The notes under the pieces: generated by a model
The model's database searches: none
The model's input: only the letters and a program-made list of their open reading frames with translations
Told to the model about the DNA's origin: nothing
Program-made: the position numbers and the translations under genes
Shown here: in pieces, positions 1 through 8,083 of the stretch
How the letters are laid out: every line of letters starts with the position of its first letter
Numbering within the stretch: the stretch's first letter is position 1
Source: Halanaerobium sp.
GTDB lineage: Bacteria > Bacillota > Halanaerobiia > Halanaerobiales > Halanaerobiaceae
Direction of reading: 5' to 3'
DNA length: 9,844 bases
Assembly (NCBI GenBank): GCA_003070825.1
Contig: QBLP01000052.1
Location: forward strand, 1 to 9,844

Positions 1-12
1 TAAAAATAAATT

Positions 13-48
13 AAAAAAGATGCACCTCCCGGAGCAGAGAGATGCATC
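13..48 (-). terminator. Rho-independent terminator of the groES-groEL operon
   Basis: Read on the minus strand, the stem is GATGCATCTCTC, the loop TGCTCC and the second arm GGGAGGTGCATC. This gives 12 consecutive pairs, two of them G-T wobbles, followed at once by six T residues (13-18). It begins 40 nt after the groEL stop codon, the expected place for the end of the chaperonin transcript. No T-run follows the hairpin on the plus strand, so it looks one-directional. Confidence 0.9.
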
Positions 49-87
49 ATTAAGATTAAAAACTATAGTGCTGAGTGGTTATCGGGC

Positions 88-1752
<1,665 letters not shown>

Positions 1753-1817
1753 CTAAATCCCTCCTGTATAATTAATCTGAGTTATTTTTGAAAGTAAGCT
1801 TTAAATAAAAATTCAAA

Positions 1818-1863
1818 TAGAAATATTACTAATTAGCTTATAAAAATTAAACTTTTATTTCTA
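1818..1863 (-). other. Inverted repeat in the groES-groEL spacer
   Basis: TAGAAATA at 1818-1825 and TATTTCTA at 1856-1863 are perfect 8-base inverted arms separated by 30 AT-rich bases. They sit in the 138-nt groES-groEL spacer, which is longer than usual. Transcribed, they could form a weak stem affecting RNA processing or stability between the two cistrons. Because the spacer is very AT-rich, chance is a fair alternative. No T-tract follows, so it is not a terminator. Confidence 0.25.
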
Positions 1864-1890
1864 CTGCTTAGTTGAATCAATAAGTATTAT

Positions 1891-2181
1891 TTAGTTAATT
1901 ACTGCTAAAATATCTTCAATTGCAAGAATAATATATTCTTCACTATCAATTTCAACTTTTGTTCCAGCATATTTATCAAAAACTACAGTATCTCCAACAG
2001 CTACTTCAGCTTCTTCTCCTTCCGGAGCAATATTTTTACCTACAGCTACAATCTCACCCTGCTGTGGCTTTTCATCTTTTTTGGCTGTATCAGGAAGTAC
2101 AATTCCTCCCTTGGTTTTTTCTTCACCTTCATCTTTGACAAATTTTACTGCAACTCTGTTATCTAGTGGTTTAATACTCAT
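1891..2181 (-). CDS. groES: 10 kDa co-chaperonin GroES
   Basis: Heptameric lid of the GroEL chamber; it caps the ring in the ATP-bound state and controls release of folded substrate. At 96 residues it has the usual length. The N-terminus MSIKPLDNRVAVKF is characteristic. The mobile loop that contacts GroEL lies at about 17-35 and contains GGIVLP (25-30), and the roof/core part PQQGEIVAVG follows at about 39-48. The ATG start is preceded by a strong AGAAGGGGG site (2192-2200). It is the first gene of the heat-shock operon, directly downstream of a perfect CIRCE operator (2224-2250) and a sigma-A type promoter, and is followed by groEL. Confidence 0.98.
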   Translation of the reverse strand: MSIKPLDNRVAVKFVKDEGEEKTKGGIVLPDTAKKDEKPQQGEIVAVGKNIAPEGEEAEVAVGDTVVFDKYAGTKVEIDSEEYIILAIEDILAVIN

Positions 2182-2223
2182 TAAAAAATAACCCCCTTCT
2201 AATATTATATTCTTTTATAATGA

Positions 2224-2250
2224 TTAGCACTCATTTAAGACGAGTGCTAA
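2224..2250 (-). promoter_or_regulatory. CIRCE operator (HrcA binding site) of groESL
   Basis: TTAGCACTC, nine bases, then GAGTGCTAA: a perfect match to the CIRCE consensus, bound by the heat-shock repressor HrcA. It lies about 15 nt downstream of the -10 box of the groES promoter and 42 nt upstream of the groES start codon, so it falls in the early transcribed leader. This position fits both repression of transcription and the leader-RNA role reported for CIRCE in other bacteria. hrcA itself is not in the window. Confidence 0.97.
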
Positions 2251-2264
2251 CAAGCACTGTAAAT

Positions 2265-2293
2265 ATAATATCTAAGACAGTTGGGAAAATCAA
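2265..2293 (-). promoter_or_regulatory. Predicted sigma-A promoter of groES-groEL
   Basis: On the minus strand, TTGATT (2288-2293) and TATTAT (2265-2270) are separated by exactly 17 bases. Each differs from the vegetative consensus at one or two positions. Transcription would begin around 2255-2258, just ahead of the CIRCE element. A second TATAAT at 2309-2314 lies further upstream, but its matching -35 position (GACTTT) is poor, so I prefer this one. Confidence 0.75.
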
Positions 2294-2416
2294 ACTCTTC
2301 ATTTGACTATTATAATAGATTAGAGAGTTCTAAAGTCTATTAAAATCGATTAAATAGCTCATTCTCTGATTAACGATTAATTTATGAGGATGTCTTCCTT
2401 TTTTACATTTCACGGA

Positions 2417-3763
2417 TTAAATCAAAACAAGCTCTGCCCCGTATTTTTCTTCCAGTTCAGTATAGTGGTTACCGGTTAAATCATTGCCATAGTAATCATA
2501 TATAATTTCTGGTAAAACGATTTTTGTAATTTTTCCATTTATAGTTTCGAGACTTCTTTCTAAATCATAATTAGTTAAAAGACCTGCTGCAATAATTGAG
2601 CCTCCAAAAAATTTATTTTTTACTTTCAATAGTTTTAAGTGGTCACTGATAACCAAATAATCTTTAAGCAAATCAGCTAAAAGATCATATCCTGCTTCTG
2701 AAGCCATAATTGCTGTAATTTCATTTTTGTTTTTCAAACTTTCAGCAGCATGGGCTTCTAGAGTATTTTTTACATCTCGACTCAAGTCATAGGACATTAT
2801 CAGTCCGGAAATTTCATTTTTCTTCTTTTTAATAATTATTATTTTATTTTCACCAGCTCTTTGAATTTCGACCGCTGGATTTTGGGCTTTTTTGATCTGA
2901 TAAAAAGCATCAACTCTGCTTTTAACAGCTTTCTGATCTACTTTTTTTATAATATCGCCAGCTCTTAAATCAGCTTTTGCTGCCGGTGAATTTTTTATAA
3001 TTTCATTGATCTGGGCCTTAAAATTATTTAGCAGCTGAGGTTCAATAATTATTGGATATGAATAATTATTTTTGATTTTTTTAATAAATTGATCCAGCTT
3101 CTGATATTCAGCTGCATCAGCAGTAATTTCTGAATCTGCATAATGACTGAAGCCAGCCATAAAAACACGCAGTGTCAGCGGAGGATACTGCTCCAGATAA
3201 TCAAAAGTTCTTTTTAAATAATCAAAACCCATTAGATGATGCATCGAAACAATGCTGGCAGAAAATTTCAGCTGCCTCTGCTTGAGTGCAGGTATAAACT
3301 TAAATACATTTTTCGGCTGCGAATCATTCATTAAAAAAACCCGTTCCTCAGGAGCGGGGGCATTTAAGGATATATTTAATTCCAGCGGCTCTAATTTTTT
3401 TAATAGATCAATTTTTTCAGGCTTGATAAATGAGGCACTGGTTGTTATTTTTATTTCAATACCGGGCCACCGCTGACGTAGATACTCTAAAATCTGATAA
3501 ATTTCAGGGTGAACAAAGGGTTCTCCTTCGATAATTTTACTGGCTGACTCACCTATAAAAACAGGCAGCTCTGGATCTAAAAATTCAATCATCGTTTTAA
3601 TTAAATCAAATTCCAAATGGCCAAAGCTGTAAGTTTCAATCTCTGAAGGATTATTTTTATGGCTACAGAAGATGCAGTTCAATTTGCAGATTGAAGTTAT
3701 CGGCAGTATATTATCTTCCTTTACGGTTTTAAATAAAATTTCTTCTCTAGATCTTCTTTTCAT
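2417..3763 (-). CDS. Radical SAM protein with central PDZ-like and C-terminal DUF512-like parts, function unknown
   Basis: A 448-residue soluble protein with no signal peptide or membrane segment visible. Residues 1 to about 240 look like a radical SAM domain: the [4Fe-4S]-binding CX3CX2C motif is C26, C30 and C33, and GEPFVHPE (80-87) resembles the GGEP strand motif that contacts S-adenosylmethionine. Residues about 250-313 resemble a PDZ domain (NSPAAKADLRAGDII, then a conserved VEIQRAG). Residues about 345-425 match DUF512 in pattern, most clearly in FFGGSIIAAGLLTNYDL (385-401). The better-known PDZ/radical SAM/DUF512 proteins carry the PDZ at the N-terminus, so this order is different. 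The ATG start has an AGGTGA site (3768-3773) overlapping the tsaD stop region, and the gap to tsaD is 8 nt. It is the last gene of the pro-tsa operon. Substrate and reaction cannot be assigned. Confidence 0.85.
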   Translation of the reverse strand: MKRRSREEILFKTVKEDNILPITSICKLNCIFCSHKNNPSEIETYSFGHLEFDLIKTMIEFLDPELPVFIGESASKIIEGEPFVHPEIYQILEYLRQRWPGIEIKITTSASFIKPEKIDLLKKLEPLELNISLNAPAPEERVFLMNDSQPKNVFKFIPALKQRQLKFSASIVSMHHLMGFDYLKRTFDYLEQYPPLTLRVFMAGFSHYADSEITADAAEYQKLDQFIKKIKNNYSYPIIIEPQLLNNFKAQINEIIKNSPAAKADLRAGDIIKKVDQKAVKSRVDAFYQIKKAQNPAVEIQRAGENKIIIIKKKKNEISGLIMSYDLSRDVKNTLEAHAAESLKNKNEITAIMASEAGYDLLADLLKDYLVISDHLKLLKVKNKFFGGSIIAAGLLTNYDLERSLETINGKITKIVLPEIIYDYYGNDLTGNHYTELEEKYGAELVLI

Positions 3764-3771
3764 CTCATCAC

Positions 3772-4824
3772 CTACAATTTTAAAGAGGGGTCAGCACTAA
3801 TACTTAAAGGAGCAAAATCTCGCTCAAGGTACTGATAATAAGCCACTGCTCCAATCATCGCCGCATTATCAGTACATAACTCCAGAGGAGGATAATAAAG
3901 TTTTAAATTATATTTTTCTAACTTTTCTTCCAGATAGCTTCTCAATCTTTGATTGGCCGCAACTCCACCTGATAAAACAACACTTTCAACTTTATATTCC
4001 TCTACAGCCTGCAGTAAATTAGAAGCCAGGCTGTCTACAACTGCTTTCTGAAAACTGGCTGCCAGATCACTGGTATTTATTTCATTTCCCCGCTGTTTTT
4101 CATTATTAACATAATTCATCACAGAGGTTTTTAAGCCACTAAAGCTGAAGTTGTAACTTTTACCTAAATCAGCTCTGGGAAAGTCTATAGCCTCTTCGTT
4201 CCCCATCTGAGCTGCCTTTTCTATTGCTGGACCACCAGGATAACCGAGGCCAAGAAAACGAGAGATTTTATCAAACGCCTCTCCGGCTGCATCATCTATG
4301 GTTCTACCTAAGATTTGATACCCCCTCAAATCTTCAAAATATAAAAGATCTGTGTGTCCACCAGAAATAGTCAGACAGAGAAGTGGTTTTTTAATCTCAG
4401 GATTAGCAATAAAGTTAGCATAAATATGACCGGCAATATGATTGACCCCGATTAATGGGATATTTAAAGCAAGCGAAATAGTCTTAGCAGCTGTCAGAGT
4501 AACTAAAAGCCCGCCGACCAGTCCTGGACCGGATGTAGCAGCTACTGCATCTAAATCCTCAAACTTAATTCCAGCTTCTGCTAATGCCTGGTCAATTACA
4601 GGCAGCAGCAGTTCTAAGTGTTTGCGAGAAGCAATTTCCGGCACCACTCCCCCAAATTTTTTATGAACATCAACCTGTGAAGAAACAACATTTGCCATGA
4701 CCTCCAATCCATTTTTATTAACTGCAGCTGCAGTTTCATCACAGGAGCTCTCTAAGGCAAGTATATAAATATCTTCATTTTTATTTTTTAACTTATCGCT
4801 ATATTTCAATTTTTCCACTCCCAT
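3772..4824 (-). CDS. tsaD: tRNA N6-adenosine threonylcarbamoyltransferase TsaD
   Basis: Catalytic subunit that transfers the threonylcarbamoyl group to A37 of ANN-decoding tRNAs, working with TsaB and TsaE. It belongs to the Kae1/YgjD ASKHA-fold family. Motifs, numbered from the start used here: ILALESSCDETAAAV (21-35), GGVVPEIASRKHLE (58-71), the metal-binding HIAGH with His129 and His133, SGGHTDL, the phosphate-binding AAGEAFDK region (179-186), LSGGVAANQRLR (284-295) and TDNAAMIGAVAY with Asp319. Start choice: an ATG at 4837-4839 would give 355 residues and overlap tsaB by 14 nt but has no clear ribosome binding site. The ATG at 4822-4824 has GGAAG at an 8-nt spacing and lies 1 nt after the tsaB stop. 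A TTG at 4807-4809, preceded by GGGAG, is also possible. Function is secure; the start is not. Confidence 0.95.
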   Translation of the reverse strand: MGVEKLKYSDKLKNKNEDIYILALESSCDETAAAVNKNGLEVMANVVSSQVDVHKKFGGVVPEIASRKHLELLLPVIDQALAEAGIKFEDLDAVAATSGPGLVGGLLVTLTAAKTISLALNIPLIGVNHIAGHIYANFIANPEIKKPLLCLTISGGHTDLLYFEDLRGYQILGRTIDDAAGEAFDKISRFLGLGYPGGPAIEKAAQMGNEEAIDFPRADLGKSYNFSFSGLKTSVMNYVNNEKQRGNEINTSDLAASFQKAVVDSLASNLLQAVEEYKVESVVLSGGVAANQRLRSYLEEKLEKYNLKLYYPPLELCTDNAAMIGAVAYYQYLERDFAPLSISADPSLKL

Positions 4825-4825
4825 A

Positions 4826-5539
4826 TTAATTACTTCCATATTTCTGCTGCCAGTTAATTTCGGCCTGGGGCTTTTTTAAATAAGCAGGTTTAAGCTGATA
4901 AATATCATCTTTTTGGCCCCGTTTTAAATAATTTTCTCCCAGCCTTGCTAAAACTGCAGCTCGAGGCAGATCTGATTCAGGTTCACCATATTTTATCGAA
5001 AAATCATTTGCTTTTAATACTTTTCCTACTTCTAATTTTTTTTCCCCAATTATAGTTATTTGATGCTCACTGTAATCTTTTAAAATTTTGGGCAACTCAG
5101 CAATCCTAACAGCTGCCGGCGGATATATTTCTTTAATAAAATCATCAAACTCAGCTTCTGGCTGCTGATAAAAAGCATAATAGACTCTCTCTCTTCTGGC
5201 ATCTAAAAGTGCTAATCTATAAGCACCGGCTGCTCCTGCTGCCATGATTTCAAGTGTAGGAATTCCTTTAACTGGAATAGCAAAAATTCTACCCAGCATT
5301 TTTGCTGTTGTAATACCAATTCTGAGGCCGGTAAAAGACCCGGGGCCTGTAGCTACAGCAGCTCCATCGAGATCTTTAGCTTCAATCTCTAAAAGCTCAA
5401 AAATTTCTTCCATTAAGGGCAGTAATTTTTCGCTGTGCTGCCTTTTTAAACTTAAATTAAATTCTCCTCTAAGCTGACCTGATTCCATCAGGGCCAGACC
5501 AAGATTATCTGTTGAACTATCTATTGCCAGAGTTAACAT
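4826..5539 (-). CDS. tsaB: t6A biosynthesis protein TsaB (YeaZ family)
   Basis: Inactive ASKHA-fold paralogue of TsaD that pairs with it and, with TsaE, forms the t6A-transferring complex. It is 237 residues, normal for the family and with no fused acetyltransferase. Visible motifs are the N-terminal LAIDSSTDNLGLAL (4-17), QHSEKLLPLMEEI (34-46) and ATGPGSFTGLRIG (63-75). Its ATG overlaps the last codons of tsaE (shared ATGTTAA, 7 nt), which implies translational coupling. tsaD follows directly. In many Bacillota rimI stands between tsaB and tsaD; here it does not. Confidence 0.96.
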   Translation of the reverse strand: MLTLAIDSSTDNLGLALMESGQLRGEFNLSLKRQHSEKLLPLMEEIFELLEIEAKDLDGAAVATGPGSFTGLRIGITTAKMLGRIFAIPVKGIPTLEIMAAGAAGAYRLALLDARRERVYYAFYQQPEAEFDDFIKEIYPPAAVRIAELPKILKDYSEHQITIIGEKKLEVGKVLKANDFSIKYGEPESDLPRAAVLARLGENYLKRGQKDDIYQLKPAYLKKPQAEINWQQKYGSN

Positions 5540-6003
5540 TCTTTATTCAACCTTTCTATTAATAATCTGCTTTTTTTACCTTCACCACGAACAGTTATTT
5601 TTCTCTTTTCAGCAGATATTTTTTCTAGATTAATAAAAATAAAATCAGCCGGAAGCAGCGGCAGAGCAAGTTCCGGCCATTCAATAAAAATAACAGCTTC
5701 TCTGTTTAAATAATCTTCAAAACCAATTTCTAAAAGTTCTTCTGTTCTATCCAGACGATAAAGATCCATATGAATAATCTCTTTTTCTCCTGAATATTCC
5801 TGGACCAGATTAAAAGTAGGGCTTGTCACTTCACCCTGATAACCAAAGACTGAAACAGCGGCTTTAGTAATTAAAGTTTTACCGGTGCCCAGCTCTCCTT
5901 TAAGCAGAATAAGTGCTGGAATTTCAATTAATTGAGCCAGTTTCCGACCAAATTCTTCAGTCCCGGCTGGAGAATCAGTAATCATTGAATAACTTTTATC
6001 CAT
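5533..6003 (-). CDS. tsaE: tRNA threonylcarbamoyladenosine biosynthesis ATPase TsaE
   Basis: Small P-loop ATPase that resets the TsaB-TsaD complex between rounds of t6A formation. It is 156 residues, the usual size. The Walker A motif is GELGTGKT (36-43). The family motifs TSPTFNLVQEY (60-70), HMDLYRL with Asp80, and FIEWPE (106-111) follow in the expected order. The ATG directly abuts the proC stop codon with no bases between. The likely ribosome binding site GAGGAG (6016-6021) is therefore inside proC, at a rather long 12-nt spacing. A second Met at residue 7 has no ribosome binding site. TsaC/Sua5, which makes the threonylcarbamoyl-AMP intermediate, is not in this window. Confidence 0.96.
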   Translation of the reverse strand: MDKSYSMITDSPAGTEEFGRKLAQLIEIPALILLKGELGTGKTLITKAAVSVFGYQGEVTSPTFNLVQEYSGEKEIIHMDLYRLDRTEELLEIGFEDYLNREAVIFIEWPELALPLLPADFIFINLEKISAEKRKITVRGEGKKSRLLIERLNKEC

Positions 6004-6807
6004 TTAATTTCCCAGCTCCTCTGAACGCTCGGCTGCTGCTTTTACAGCTTTAATTACAGAGGCCCGAAATGCATTCTCTTCCAGTTCTGCTACCCCGGCA
6101 ATTGTAGTTCCTGCCGGTGAACAAACCATATCTTTTAATTCAGCAGGATGTTTATCTGAACTTAATACCATTTCGGCTCCACCTTTAACCGTTTGAGCAG
6201 CCAGTTTAAGAGCAGTCTGACGATCAAGCCCTTTTAAAACTCCTGCATCTGACAGTGCCTCAATAAAAAGGTAAACAAAGGCCGGCCCACTGCCGCTGAG
6301 TCCAGTTACTGCATCCATTGCCTCTTCTTTGACCTCAACTGTTTTTCCCAGTGAATTAAAAATCCTATCAACAAAGGCTTTCTCATCTGCCTCAACAGCT
6401 GAAGTATAATAAAGAGCACTCATCCCTTCTGCAACTAAAGCCGGAGTATTGGGCATTACTCTAATTATCTTAGCTCTGGCACCAAAGTACTGGGCGAGTA
6501 ATTCTGTTTTAACTCCGGCTGCAATTGAAATAATCACTTTTGAAGCTGCTTCTTTTTTAATATCTTCCAGTACTAAGTTAATTATCTGAGGTTTAACTGC
6601 CAGAATAATATAATCAGCTTCAGCTGCAGCAGCTTTATTATCAGCAGTAATAGCTATCTGAGAAAATTCAGCTGGAAGCTCAAATTCCGCATCAGCAAAT
6701 TTCTTATCTGCGGCTGTAATATTTTCGGGCTTAACTAAGCTCTGATTTAAAATACCACTTAAAATTGCCTCTCCCATATTTCCCAGACCAATAATCGCTA
6801 AGTTCAT
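6004..6807 (-). CDS. proC: Pyrroline-5-carboxylate reductase ProC
   Basis: Last step of proline synthesis: NAD(P)H-dependent reduction of pyrroline-5-carboxylate to proline in the cytosol. It is 267 residues, typical of the family. The N-terminal Rossmann fold begins with IIGLGNMGEAI (5-15). The stretches LAVKPQ (69-74), VMPNTPALV (117-125) and GLSGSGPAFVYLFIEAL (169-185) are characteristic. The family signature near the C-terminus runs from HPAELKDMVCSPAGTT to about residue 240. The ATG has GGAGGAGGA (6815-6823) with a 7-nt spacer and lies 19 nt after proA. Having proB, proA and proC together gives the complete glutamate-to-proline route in one transcript. Confidence 0.97.
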   Translation of the reverse strand: MNLAIIGLGNMGEAILSGILNQSLVKPENITAADKKFADAEFELPAEFSQIAITADNKAAAAEADYIILAVKPQIINLVLEDIKKEAASKVIISIAAGVKTELLAQYFGARAKIIRVMPNTPALVAEGMSALYYTSAVEADEKAFVDRIFNSLGKTVEVKEEAMDAVTGLSGSGPAFVYLFIEALSDAGVLKGLDRQTALKLAAQTVKGGAEMVLSSDKHPAELKDMVCSPAGTTIAGVAELEENAFRASVIKAVKAAAERSEELGN

Positions 6808-6826
6808 TTATAAATCCTCCTCCAGC

Positions 6827-8083
6827 TTACTCTCTAATCTGACCATTACCCATAATTATATATTTGGTAGTTGTTAATTCTTTTAATCCCATTGGTCCTC
6901 TGGCATGCAGTTTTTGAGTACTGATTCCTGTTTCAGCCCCCAGTCCAAACTGTCCTCCATCTGTAAAACGGGTCGAAGCATTTACATATACTGCTGCTGC
7001 ATCAATATCATCTAAAAATGCTCTGGCAGTAGTATAATTTTCTGTTACTATAGCCTCCGAATGTTTGGTTCCATACTTATAGATATGCTCTACAGCTTCT
7101 TCATAATCTGCTACAACTTTAACAGACATAATATAATCTAAAAATTCGGTTGCATAGTCTTCTTCTGTAGCTGCTTTAACTTTAGGGACAATCTTTTGAG
7201 TCTGCTCACAGCCCCTTAATTCTACATCACTTTCGGCAAAAATTCGGCCCATCTCTGGCAGAAACTCCTCTGCAACCTCCTGATCAACCAGTAAACTTTC
7301 GGCAGCATTGCAGACAGCAGGTCTGGAATATTTAGCATTGAAAACAATTTTTTTAGCTTTCGTCAGATCTGCATCTTTATTTACATAAACATGACAGTTA
7401 CCAACACCCGTTTCGATTACAGGCACCTTTGATTCGTTGACAACTTTTTGAATCAAACCGGCTCCACCGCGCGGGATTAAAACATCTAAATAATCATTTA
7501 GAGTAAAGAGTATATCTACTGCCTTACGGTCAGTAGTAGAAATTAACTGAACAGCTTCTTTTGGCAGCCCGGCCTCCTGCAGACCATCCTGAATGATGTT
7601 TGTTAAAATTTGATTTGAGTTAAAAGCGTTTGATCCCCCACGCAGAATCACTGTATTTCCTGATTTTAAACAGAGACCTGCTACATCAACTGTAACATTA
7701 GGCCTGGCTTCATAAATAATACCGATTACTCCCAGCGGAACTCTTATTTTGCCAATCTGAAGTCCATTTGGTCTTTTCCACATCTGAGGAACTTCTCCAA
7801 TCGGATCTTCCTGAGCGGCAACTTCTCTTAAACCCTGAGCCATCCCCTCAATTCTTGCTTCAGTGAGCTTAAGTCGATCAAGTAAGGCTCTACTTAAATC
7901 ATTGTCTCTGCCTTTCTGCATATCCTTTTCGTTAATCTCTAAGATCTCAGCCTGTCTTTCCAGCAGTTTATCAGCAATAGAATTTAAAGCATTATTTTTT
8001 TCGTTGGTACCTGCTTTGGCTAATTTCCTGGCTGCTTTTTTCGCTGCATCTGCCTGTGAAATTAATTCTTCTCTAATACTCAT
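6827..8083 (-). CDS. proA: Gamma-glutamyl phosphate reductase ProA
   Basis: Second step of proline synthesis: NADPH-dependent reduction of glutamyl-5-phosphate to glutamate-5-semialdehyde, which cyclises to pyrroline-5-carboxylate. It belongs to the aldehyde dehydrogenase superfamily. The 418 residues match the usual length. Visible motifs are IRVPLGVIGIIYEARPNVTVD (113-133), RGGSNAFNSN (148-157), VLIPRGGAGLI (201-211), VIETGVGNCHVYV (222-234) and the catalytic-cysteine region SRPAVCNAAESLLV with Cys258. The C-terminal part includes VNASTRFTDGG and FGLGAETGIS. The ATG overlaps proB by 11 nt, and its ribosome binding site AGGAGGA (8091-8097, 7-nt spacer) lies in the proB coding sequence, so the two are probably translationally coupled. 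Confidence 0.98.
   Translation of the reverse strand: MSIREELISQADAAKKAARKLAKAGTNEKNNALNSIADKLLERQAEILEINEKDMQKGRDNDLSRALLDRLKLTEARIEGMAQGLREVAAQEDPIGEVPQMWKRPNGLQIGKIRVPLGVIGIIYEARPNVTVDVAGLCLKSGNTVILRGGSNAFNSNQILTNIIQDGLQEAGLPKEAVQLISTTDRKAVDILFTLNDYLDVLIPRGGAGLIQKVVNESKVPVIETGVGNCHVYVNKDADLTKAKKIVFNAKYSRPAVCNAAESLLVDQEVAEEFLPEMGRIFAESDVELRGCEQTQKIVPKVKAATEEDYATEFLDYIMSVKVVADYEEAVEHIYKYGTKHSEAIVTENYTTARAFLDDIDAAAVYVNASTRFTDGGQFGLGAETGISTQKLHARGPMGLKELTTTKYIIMGNGQIRE

Noticed and set aside
1753..1890. Possible internal promoter before groEL (TTTAAT, 17 bases, TAATAT)
   Set aside because: Only partial matches in a highly AT-rich spacer, where such pairs arise by chance; not strong enough to list.
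2309..2337. Second TATAAT upstream of the groES promoter
   Set aside because: The matching -35 position is GACTTT, and the start would lie about 55 nt upstream of CIRCE; the TTGATT/TATTAT pair fits better.
2315..2340. Imperfect hairpin as a terminator for the upstream operon
   Set aside because: Two 5-bp AT-rich stems with a bulge and no T-tract on the minus strand; not a convincing intrinsic terminator.
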